Of a stretch of 49,628 bases of DNA, positions 34,619 to 42,178 are shown in pieces. The translations under genes were made by a program, and so were the position numbers. How positions within the stretch are numbered: the stretch's first letter is position 1; every line of letters begins with the position of its first letter. Below the pieces are notes generated by a model, which was not told the origin of the DNA, searched no databases, and saw nothing but the letters and a program-made list of their open reading frames with translations. Source of the stretch: SHLQ01 sp964562985 (GTDB lineage Bacteria; Actinomycetota; Acidimicrobiia; Acidimicrobiales; SHLQ01); contig CAZLWE010000021.1 in the NCBI GenBank assembly GCA_964562985.1, positions 1 through 49,628 of the forward strand. Reading direction: 5' to 3'.

Positions 34619-37072
34619 CTATCCGAGGTTCAGCATCCAGGCTCCTGCCGGGCGCTGACCGTCTGCCTCAGATCGGCCGAACACAAAGAGTTGATCATCA
34701 AACTCACTAATCGACCAGAGCTCGCGGAATCCGTCCCTGTTTGCGAGGTCTCCGCTGGCCCGCGTCGTCCAGCGGTCCTCGGGTAGCTCGTCGCCTGGGA
34801 GCAACTCCCAGATACCTCCGCCCGACATGTCAGCGTCGTCATCGTTCCCGACTGCGATGACGGTTCCGTCCCCCCGTGTCAGGACGTCGCGAGCGATTCC
34901 CGTGGAGCCGCGAAGGGGAAGCGTGTGCAGCGAACCAATCCCAACGGGGTCGGCAACGATGGCAATGGGGGTCGTTGAGCCCGAATCATCCTGTGTCCCG
35001 ACGGCGACGATGCGGTTTCCACTGATGGTCACCCCCCACAGCTCTGCGCCAGCGATGGGAGCGAGGAGGTTCTGCCATTCGCCGCTGCGTCTGATCTTGA
35101 TGATGGCGCTGTCTACACCATCGATGTTCTCGACGCCTACAGCCGCGGCGAGATCGCCATCGATCGCCACATCGTGAAGTGTTCCACCGCCCGAGGTTCC
35201 GATGTCGAGGACGACCCACTCTGAGTCGGCCCAGGCGCCGGTGGTACGGGTCACCCGCCAGAGCGACGGAATCGCCACACCGGCAGATGTTCGTCTGCCG
35301 GCTACCAGGAAGGAGTCTTGGCCCACGGCCTCGACACTGCGCAACGAGTCTGCACCTGACCCGACGAAGCTGTCGTCGGTGACGGGGATGAACTGACCTG
35401 ATATCGCACCAAACCACGCGAGGCCGTCGGTCCCTCCATCACCGGTCGAGTCGCCGACAACAAGGAAGGTCTCTCGGTCGATGACGCCAATATCCCACGA
35501 TCGCTGGCCGGTGGTGATGGCGGAATCATCGCGAGCAAAATTCGGCCGGTGGTCAGACTGGAGTTCGCCATCGATCGGCCCGACGGTCCACAATTCGGGG
35601 CGCTGAGACGCTGCATTGGTTCCGCTCCCTGCCGCCCCGACGATGGTGAGGCCTCCCGAATTAGTCACCGACCCAAATGCGATTCCTTCGGGCTGGTCAG
35701 GGCCGGTGAAGGCCTCCTCGGCGAACGGTACAAACACCGTCGGGGTGGCCACGGCGTCCTCTTCGGGGTCGCCGGCATCGTCCTCGACGACGCCTTCGGT
35801 CGCGTCGGTTTGCACATCGCCGCCGTCATCGCCTGACCCGACGAGTTGGGTGCCGATCAGCACGCCGGCGATGACGAGCAACAGAATTCCTATCGCGAGC
35901 GGCCATCGCCCAGCGCTTCTCTCTGTGGAGGCCGGGGCCGCTGTTGCGTCTACCGTCGGTTTAGGTGCGAGCGACTCAGCCCGCTCGAGCTCATGAATTG
36001 GTTCCGGTCCTGGCGATACCGCTGGCGGCGTCTGGCCGTGGACGTCGGTCACCTCCGGCAGGGGCTCGATAATTGTGGCGTCGGAATCCTTCTCCGCGAT
36101 TGAGAACTGCGGGACCTCCAATGCAGGTTCGGCGGTGCTTGGAGGTTCCGTACCCGGAGGCTGTACCTGGTCCTCAACGTCGACCACGCCAGAGTCTTCG
36201 TCGAACACCGAGAACGGCGCAGTCACCTCGCCGATCGGTTGTGTGGCTGGACGCCCAAGGGCCACCTCGACCGCATTGAGGCGCTCGCCGAAACGCGCCG
36301 CCGTCTGGGGTCGGTCGGCGGGATCTTTCGCGAGCACCTCGTCGAGAAGATCGGATAGTTCCGTGGGAATGTCGAACTGGGCCAAAGGTGGTGCGGGGTT
36401 CTCGAGAATTCGGCGGATGACAGTCGCCTTATTTTCCGATGCAGCGGAGGTGAACGGTGCTCGTCCGAGCAACATCTCGTAGAGCGTTACCCCCAGTTGG
36501 TAGATGTCGCCGCGGCCGTCGAAAGCCTTGTTGTGAAAGAGCTCGGGTGGGGTGTAGGCGAGCGTCCCAATGATCGACTGCGCCTTGGTAACCGCGGTTT
36601 GCCCGACGAGGCGTGCGATACCGAAATCGGTGAGCTTCGCAGTGTCGTCGTCAAGCAGGATGTTGGCTGGTTTCACGTCGCGATGAAGGACACCGTTGCG
36701 GTGTGCAATGTCGAGGGCGGCGCAAATCTGCACACCGATCGACATCGCTTCGCCCCAGTGCATTGACCCGTTGGCACGAATGCTGTCGCGAACCGAGCCT
36801 CCGCCCACGTACTCGAGCACCGTGAAGTGCATGCCGTCTTCGGTTTCTCCGTGACTGTGCACGGACACGATGTTGTCGTGGTGAAGCGCCTGCATAGTGG
36901 TGCGTTCGCGCTGGAAACGTTTGAGATCATCGGTGGCCGCGGCGTGCCCATGGAGGACCTTGATCGCCCACTCGGTTTGGGACTCATCAGCGAGCGCGCG
37001 GTAGACCGTGGCGAATCCTCCACTGCCAAGTCGTTCGACTATGGAGTAGCCCGGGATCTTCGGTTCGGCCAC
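34619..37072 (-). CDS. PknB-type Ser/Thr protein kinase with a propeller-like ectodomain
   Basis: The 817-residue protein has an N-terminal Hanks-type kinase: GSGGF loop (16-20), Lys38 in AIK, HRDVKPAN (130-137), DFG (149-151), and TLAYTPPE. A disordered linker (about 275-385) and one membrane helix (about 390-410) follow. The outside part (about 430-817) has seven similar segments with a pattern like xVGxx...W, for example FLVVGDSTGDGG, RIVAVGTQDDSG, VIAVGNDDDAD and LFVFGRSEADG. This suggests a seven-bladed beta-propeller, instead of PASTA. The GTG at 37072 with AGGAG before it is chosen; GTG 37084 is also in frame. Confidence 0.88.
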   Translation of the reverse strand: MAEPKIPGYSIVERLGSGGFATVYRALADESQTEWAIKVLHGHAAATDDLKRFQRERTTMQALHHDNIVSVHSHGETEDGMHFTVLEYVGGGSVRDSIRANGSMHWGEAMSIGVQICAALDIAHRNGVLHRDVKPANILLDDDTAKLTDFGIARLVGQTAVTKAQSIIGTLAYTPPELFHNKAFDGRGDIYQLGVTLYEMLLGRAPFTSAASENKATVIRRILENPAPPLAQFDIPTELSDLLDEVLAKDPADRPQTAARFGERLNAVEVALGRPATQPIGEVTAPFSVFDEDSGVVDVEDQVQPPGTEPPSTAEPALEVPQFSIAEKDSDATIIEPLPEVTDVHGQTPPAVSPGPEPIHELERAESLAPKPTVDATAAPASTERSAGRWPLAIGILLLVIAGVLIGTQLVGSGDDGGDVQTDATEGVVEDDAGDPEEDAVATPTVFVPFAEEAFTGPDQPEGIAFGSVTNSGGLTIVGAAGSGTNAASQRPELWTVGPIDGELQSDHRPNFARDDSAITTGQRSWDIGVIDRETFLVVGDSTGDGGTDGLAWFGAISGQFIPVTDDSFVGSGADSLRSVEAVGQDSFLVAGRRTSAGVAIPSLWRVTRTTGAWADSEWVVLDIGTSGGGTLHDVAIDGDLAAAVGVENIDGVDSAIIKIRRSGEWQNLLAPIAGAELWGVTISGNRIVAVGTQDDSGSTTPIAIVADPVGIGSLHTLPLRGSTGIARDVLTRGDGTVIAVGNDDDADMSGGGIWELLPGDELPEDRWTTRASGDLANRDGFRELWSISEFDDQLFVFGRSEADGQRPAGAWMLNLG

Positions 37073-37161
37073 ACGGCTCCTCACGGCAGCCAGAGTTAGA
37101 CCACCGAAGGTTGTTTTACACGCTTACCGTCCCATCTTTGCGACAGTGGTGCCTCTGTTCG

Positions 37162-37749
37162 TTAGATCTCGGGGCCGAGTAAGTCTTCGGCAGCCTGTCG
37201 CACCTGACGGTCTCGGTCACTGAGAGCCGTTTGTAACGCAGATGTCACCGCATCGCCGCCGAAAGGGGCGAGGGCCAGAACCGCTCGCCTACGGACAGGA
37301 GCGCGGTCGGACATAGCTGCGAGAATGGTGCTCAGGCCATCGGGGTGACCAATGGCTCCGAGGGCGGCAACCGCCGCCTCGCGACATATCGACACTTCGT
37401 GGTCGCGGGCGACTGCGCTGAGCCGACGGACCGTCTCCGCATCGGCCGGGGTCCGTTCGCCCAGCGCCCACGCTGTCGTTTCGACCACCAAGTCGTCGTC
37501 ATCGTCCAAGAGATCGGCAATGGTGATCTCGGGTTGGTTGATACTCAACTCGATTGCGCGGCATCTGACCGCTCGATCCGGGTCCGTGATTCCTGCTTCG
37601 AGGTCGCCTATTTCGAGCTGGTTTGAACGGTGCAGCGCCCCAAGCGCCGCGGCTCGGACGGTCGGGTCAGAGTCGACCAGCGAAGAGCGCAGTGCCGTGA
37701 CATCGCCATTCGCCTCAGCAAGAATGACCTTGGCGCGCAGTTCAGACAC
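37162..37749 (-). CDS. HEAT-repeat protein
   Basis: The 195-residue protein consists of about five HEAT/PBS-lyase-like repeats with motifs DSDPTVRAAALGAL, DPDRAVRCRAIELS, DLVVETTAWALGE, DHEVSICREAAVAALGAIG, DRAPVRRRAVLALAPFG and DRDRQVRQAAEDLLG. Such helical solenoids are protein-binding scaffolds. No enzyme motif. It is upstream of the kinase gene on the same strand, separated by about 90 bp, so may be co-transcribed with it. ATG at 37749. Confidence 0.88.
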   Translation of the reverse strand: MSELRAKVILAEANGDVTALRSSLVDSDPTVRAAALGALHRSNQLEIGDLEAGITDPDRAVRCRAIELSINQPEITIADLLDDDDDLVVETTAWALGERTPADAETVRRLSAVARDHEVSICREAAVAALGAIGHPDGLSTILAAMSDRAPVRRRAVLALAPFGGDAVTSALQTALSDRDRQVRQAAEDLLGPEI

Positions 37750-37841
37750 GTACGTGTTCCGATGCAGCTATCGGTTCGACTCTCAATTTGAACACGAGTG
37801 CGCCGATAGGGCACGCAGCGAAACAAATCTTGGAGCAAGAC

Positions 37842-38399
37842 ATGTCGTACATAGTGGTGTATCAAAAAGCTGATGGCTCGTCTGGGCTTGAGGAATGTGT
37901 GGATCTCGATCTCGCGATTGTTACCGCCGAGCGTCTACGCAACGTTGACGCCGTCGAGCGCCCTCGGATCTTCCAGACCGAAGAAATCCGTTACGATTTC
38001 AAGCCGTACTACCGCGTCGAGGTAGCGACGGCCGGTGGCGCTGCCGCAGACGCCGCGACCGACCTCGGAACGACGACGAACGACCTTGGTTCGACGGTTA
38101 CCCCTCTCTCGAGCGTTAATCCGATCGACAGTGAGCCCTTGGAACCGGTCGTACCGGTTGCCGAAACGGAGGCCCCAGGCGCCAACGTCGCAGAGGAAGC
38201 CACTGCAAGCCATGACATCTTCGCCACAAACGCAGCCGAAGTTGAAGAACTCACCCCACCAGAGGTTCCCTCCGAATCGAGCGGACTCTTCGGCGCGACC
38301 GAAGATGCCGTTGAATCCACCGAGGTCCAGAGCCTTGCTGACGACATTGCAGAGAACGTCGAAGTAGAAGCCCCTCGTCGAGGCCTTTTCGGCCGCTAG
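37842..38399 (+). CDS. Protein with a small N-terminal domain, acidic linker and GLFGR tail
   Basis: The 185-residue protein has a compact N-terminal unit (about residues 1-62: SYIVVYQKADGSSGLEE, then AIVTAERLRN, FQTEEIRYDFKPYYRVEV) and a Thr/Glu/Ala-rich acidic linker. It ends in a basic tail, PRRGLFGR, with a second GLFG in SSGLFGATED. No membrane helix or known catalytic motif. The start at 37842 has GGAG 6 bases upstream; an earlier in-frame ATG at 37788 is less likely. Function unknown. Confidence 0.7.
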   Translation: MSYIVVYQKADGSSGLEECVDLDLAIVTAERLRNVDAVERPRIFQTEEIRYDFKPYYRVEVATAGGAAADAATDLGTTTNDLGSTVTPLSSVNPIDSEPLEPVVPVAETEAPGANVAEEATASHDIFATNAAEVEELTPPEVPSESSGLFGATEDAVESTEVQSLADDIAENVEVEAPRRGLFGR

Positions 38400-38421
38400 G
38401 TCCCGGGCTTCGCCCTAGCCG
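38395..38421. terminator. Hairpin between convergent genes
   Basis: GCTAGG and CCTAGC arms enclose an inner GGGC-TTC-GCCC hairpin between the 3' ends of the plus gene at 37842 and the minus gene at 38415. There is no T run, so only weak evidence for termination. Confidence 0.25.
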
Positions 38422-38672
38422 CTGATGGCTTGCTCTAAGAGGAATCCGACAACCAGGATTACGGCTCCGAATACGCCCGCTATTGCAATGCCGATGAACA
38501 CGGCGAGCAAGATGAGTAAGAAGACCGAGGCAACCCGTCGAAGGATGGACGGGTAGGCGTCGGCGCCATACTCGGCTTGTTTGGGCGGCTCGAAGCCGAG
38601 ACCCAACTTTTGCAAGACCGATCGCTCCGGTTTCGGTTCGATTGGAAGTTGCTGGGGCGATGAGGTGTTCAT
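38415..38672 (-). CDS. Small membrane protein, 85 residues
   Basis: The 85-residue protein has a hydrophilic N-terminal half with PQQLPIEPKPERSVLQKL, then a long hydrophobic C-terminal segment, with a first stretch at about 49-66 and a second at about 68-82, forming one or two membrane helices. No family recognised. ATG at 38672. It diverges from the S16 protease gene, 115 bp away. Confidence 0.7.
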   Translation of the reverse strand: MNTSSPQQLPIEPKPERSVLQKLGLGFEPPKQAEYGADAYPSILRRVASVFLLILLAVFIGIAIAGVFGAVILVVGFLLEQAISG

Positions 38673-38787
38673 GAATTTACATGCGATGCTTGTTGAGTGA
38701 ACCGAACAGCGAATTGGCGAAATGCGTCATGGCATTGCGCCGCATCGGCGTTGACGGTGGCACGGGTGGGATCGGCCGGTGAGAGAC

Positions 38788-40155
38788 ATGGTTGATGTCC
38801 CTCAAAAAGTAGCCGAAGATTCTCACGTTGGTGGCCCAGCGGATGAGTTTGAGCCCTGGACCCGCGGAACCAAGGTTTTCGCGTTCGTCTGTTTTCTGTT
38901 CGCTGCTGGAACGGCTGCCCTGTTTTTGGTTCAACTGCCGTTCCTCGTTCTTGAGCCGGGCAATATCTTTGAGACCGAGCCGTTCATCGAGGTGGATGGC
39001 GCCGACAGGTTTGAGAGTCCGGGCGAGGTCAGCTTCGTCACTGTCCACCAACGCCGCTTGACGCCGATCGACTGGCTCGTCTCACAGTTCCAACCGAGCG
39101 ACGTGATCCTTCATGAAGACGTTCTTCTTCGAGGCCGAACGCTCGACGAGCAACGCGAGGAGAACGCACAACTGATGCTGACCTCGCAGAACTTGGCGAT
39201 CACCGCCGCGTTGGATCATCTCGGTTTCGACACGGTCGACCCGGCGGGAGTGGTCATTGTTGATGTCGTTCCCGGCGGCGCTGTCGATGGCGTCTTTGCT
39301 CGAAACGACGTGATTACCGAGGTCAACGGCGTCCCGGTCCTGACCGCTGACGACCTCTTCAACGTGCTCAGCGATGTCGAAGCGAACGACACCTTGACTC
39401 TCGTCGCCGGTCGCCCTGGCGAGGAAACGGAAACCTTCGACGTAGTCGTCACCGACGACACCGCCGGCTTTCTCGGAATCTCGCGCGATGGCGGTGCCCC
39501 AGAAGACGGCAGTGGAGCCGTGGTTGACGATGTCGTTGAAGGTGGCCCGGCGGTCGGCATCCTCGAAGGCGGCGATCGTATCGTCGGCCTCAATGGCACT
39601 GACATCGATTCGTTCGGAACGCTCGTTGAGGCTCTTTCAGGACTTCGTTCCGGAGACAATGCAGCCGTAGACGTCATCCGACTGGTCAACGGCGAGGAGA
39701 CCACCGTTTCCGTCGACGTGACGCTCGGGACCCGAGCCCTGGAGCGGGCTGGTATTGCCTTCGCTGACACACAGTTCCGTGATGCCGATCTACCGATTGA
39801 CGTGAGTTTCACGACCGAGGAAATCGGCGGGCCATCGGCTGGTCTCGCCTTTTCGCTGAGCGTGCTCGATGTACTAACCGAAGGCGACCTCACCGGTGGG
39901 GCCAACATCGTGGCCACCGGTGCTGTCGATCGATTCGGCAACGTGGGTTCAATCGGTGGATCGCACCAGAAGGCATTCGCCGCTCAAGAGGTTGAAGCCG
40001 ATGTGTTCATCGTGCCAGTTGGGAACCTCGAGGAAGCCCAAAGCGCCCTTCCCGAGCTTCGAGTCGAAGGGGTTTCTACCCTGGCTGAAGCGCTTGACGT
40101 CATCGCTGAATTCGGTGGAAACGTCGACCAATTGCCTGTCGACGGGCAACTCTAA
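38788..40155 (+). CDS. Membrane-anchored PDZ-PDZ-S16 (Lon-type) protease
   Basis: This 455-residue protein has an N-terminal membrane helix (about 30-50), two tandem PDZ-like domains (about 150-222 and 243-313), and a C-terminal Lon-type S16 protease domain. The catalytic Ser350 lies in EEIGGPSAGLAFSL and Lys395 in GGSHQKAFAA, an intact Ser-Lys dyad. It is a relative of YlbL/Rv3194c, which usually has a single PDZ. The active domain is predicted extracytoplasmic. ATG 38788 is chosen; GTG 38779 is also possible. It precedes a DivIVA-like gene and the UPF0182 gene. Confidence 0.88.
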   Translation: MVDVPQKVAEDSHVGGPADEFEPWTRGTKVFAFVCFLFAAGTAALFLVQLPFLVLEPGNIFETEPFIEVDGADRFESPGEVSFVTVHQRRLTPIDWLVSQFQPSDVILHEDVLLRGRTLDEQREENAQLMLTSQNLAITAALDHLGFDTVDPAGVVIVDVVPGGAVDGVFARNDVITEVNGVPVLTADDLFNVLSDVEANDTLTLVAGRPGEETETFDVVVTDDTAGFLGISRDGGAPEDGSGAVVDDVVEGGPAVGILEGGDRIVGLNGTDIDSFGTLVEALSGLRSGDNAAVDVIRLVNGEETTVSVDVTLGTRALERAGIAFADTQFRDADLPIDVSFTTEEIGGPSAGLAFSLSVLDVLTEGDLTGGANIVATGAVDRFGNVGSIGGSHQKAFAAQEVEADVFIVPVGNLEEAQSALPELRVEGVSTLAEALDVIAEFGGNVDQLPVDGQL

Positions 40156-40214
40156 CTACGGGGTAGACCCCTCGGTCACCGTTCTTCGGGAGCCAGGCGT
40201 TTACCATCTGTGGT

Positions 40215-42089
40215 GTGAACGAGTTCTTGTCGCCAGAACAGATCGCTTCGGCTGCCTTCGAGACCAAACGTCGTGGAGGGCTCGATCCCGAAAGTGTGCG
40301 TGAACATCTTCGGGCTGCCGCCGACACGGTGGCGGCGCTCATGGACGAACGCGAAGGCTTGACGGCCGAGCTGGAGGCAGCGCAGACATCGCTGGCGAAC
40401 GTGGCTGAACCAGTCGTAGACGCAGCGCCCGCGGACATCGACGAGGAAACCCTCACCGAACAGCTAGGTCAGCATGCAGCCAGAGTGCTGGCTGAAGCAC
40501 GCGCAGCCGCCGCCGACCGAATCGCCGAAGCTGAGGCGGAGGCCGACGACATCCGGGCTGCGGCAGAAGAACTCCATGCTGAGCGGTCGATGGCCGCTGA
40601 TGCCACCGCACAGAAAATTCGAGACGAGGCTGACGAGCTTCGTTCGGCGCGTGAGGTGGAGGCCTCCGAGGCGGCGGCGGGCATTGTGGCCGCTGCCGAA
40701 CGAGATGCGGAAGCGCTGCGGTCCGCCTCATCGTTGTCTCGAGACGAGGCAGGCCAGGAGGCGGATCGGATCATTCGAGATGCCGAGGTAACCCGCCGCC
40801 AAATTTTGGAGGACCTCGCTCGGCGTCGGACAGCGGCACGCCGACAGATAGAACAGCTTCGCGCTGGCCGTGAACGCCTGATGGCATCGCATGAGACGGT
40901 CCGTCGCGCACTCGATGAGATCACCGAAGAGCTCAAGATTTCGATGTCAGAGGCTCGGGCGGCGGCCGAGACCGCCGGCCACTCGGTAACGGAAACCACC
41001 ATCGAGGAACTCGAAGCGGAGATCGAAACCGCGCGTCTTACCGGCCTGCTCGACACTGGACCCGTGCCGGTGGTGAATCCGCCAACCCCGACCAACAAGG
41101 CTCTGACGTCGAAAGCCATTCCAACGAGCACGCAACCCGACGAGCCAAGCAAACCGGTAGCTCGGGGCCGCGCAGAAGCAAAAGAAGTCGATGAGGCCGC
41201 TGAAGAATCAGATGCTGACGACCAGCATGCTTCCGATGATGGGGCCACCGAAGCCCCGGCTGAAGCTATCGGTAAGCACGAGGCCAGCGAGGGTTCGACC
41301 GACGACGAACACGACGACGATGGCGATGGGTCCCTTGCCCCGGTTGTTTCGCTCGATAAGGCCCGCTCCGAGGTGGAGACCGGCGGTCATCCTGCTGCCG
41401 GTCGGGACGCGACGAACATCCGATCATCTGACGACGAGGACCAGGACGCCGAAGACAAAAAAGTCAACGACTCTTATGAGCAGGACGAATCCGTTGACGC
41501 CCCGGTTGAAGCCGAGACGGTTTCTGACGAGGCCGACGACGACATCGACGAATCCGACTCGGTCGATGCGTTGTTCGCGAGTCTCCGCAGTTCGAGTGCG
41601 ATCGACGACGATGTCGCAGATGCCGACGACGCGCAAGACGCAGCGAACGACGACAAACAAGATGATGTCGAGGCGGAACCCGATGAGCAGGACGATTCCG
41701 GTACCGACGCCGTCCTTGCGATCAATGGATCGGAGGGAACACGTCGCCTCAAGCGAGTCCTCGCTGATGAGCAGAGTCGGGTGATGTCGACCCTCAAGGG
41801 ATCCGACGAAATCCCGAGCGTGTATGAGTTGCTCGGCGACGCGACTGACCAGGTCGACCAGTATTGGGCTGCGAGTAGCGAATATCTCGGAGGAGGCGCA
41901 GCCGCGCCACACCCCGTAGTGGACTTCGTAAACGAGATCAGGCGCAAAGTGGCCGACGCGTTGTCGGGGGATACCGACTCTGAAGCGGCCGTTGACTCGA
42001 TGCGAAGCATCTATCGCGAGATCAAGACCACCGCGGTCGAAGCGTGTGTGAGCGACATCGCCGACGGCTCAACCTCTGCCGCATCCTAG
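40215..42089 (+). CDS. DivIVA-like coiled-coil protein with long acidic linker
   Basis: The 624-residue protein starts with a DivIVA-type domain (FLSPEQIASAAFETKRRGGL and SVREHLRAAADTV, residues 4-45), followed by a long Ala/Glu/Arg-rich coiled coil to about 280. Then comes a strongly acidic, Asp-rich disordered linker (about 300-490), and a folded helical C-terminal region (about 500-624: GTRRLKRVLADEQSRVMSTL, EIPSVYELLGDATDQVDQYW). DivIVA/Wag31 proteins recognise curved membrane at poles and septa. GTG start at 40215. It sits between the S16 protease and UPF0182 genes. Confidence 0.8.
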   Translation: MNEFLSPEQIASAAFETKRRGGLDPESVREHLRAAADTVAALMDEREGLTAELEAAQTSLANVAEPVVDAAPADIDEETLTEQLGQHAARVLAEARAAAADRIAEAEAEADDIRAAAEELHAERSMAADATAQKIRDEADELRSAREVEASEAAAGIVAAAERDAEALRSASSLSRDEAGQEADRIIRDAEVTRRQILEDLARRRTAARRQIEQLRAGRERLMASHETVRRALDEITEELKISMSEARAAAETAGHSVTETTIEELEAEIETARLTGLLDTGPVPVVNPPTPTNKALTSKAIPTSTQPDEPSKPVARGRAEAKEVDEAAEESDADDQHASDDGATEAPAEAIGKHEASEGSTDDEHDDDGDGSLAPVVSLDKARSEVETGGHPAAGRDATNIRSSDDEDQDAEDKKVNDSYEQDESVDAPVEAETVSDEADDDIDESDSVDALFASLRSSSAIDDDVADADDAQDAANDDKQDDVEAEPDEQDDSGTDAVLAINGSEGTRRLKRVLADEQSRVMSTLKGSDEIPSVYELLGDATDQVDQYWAASSEYLGGGAAAPHPVVDFVNEIRRKVADALSGDTDSEAAVDSMRSIYREIKTTAVEACVSDIADGSTSAAS

Positions 42090-42178
42090 GAACAGCGCCA
42101 ACCACGTGCCTAGAGTCATTGGACTTTCGCCTGCCGCGACAGCCGCTCCGACGCTGGCTCCGATAGCCTTACGATGCC

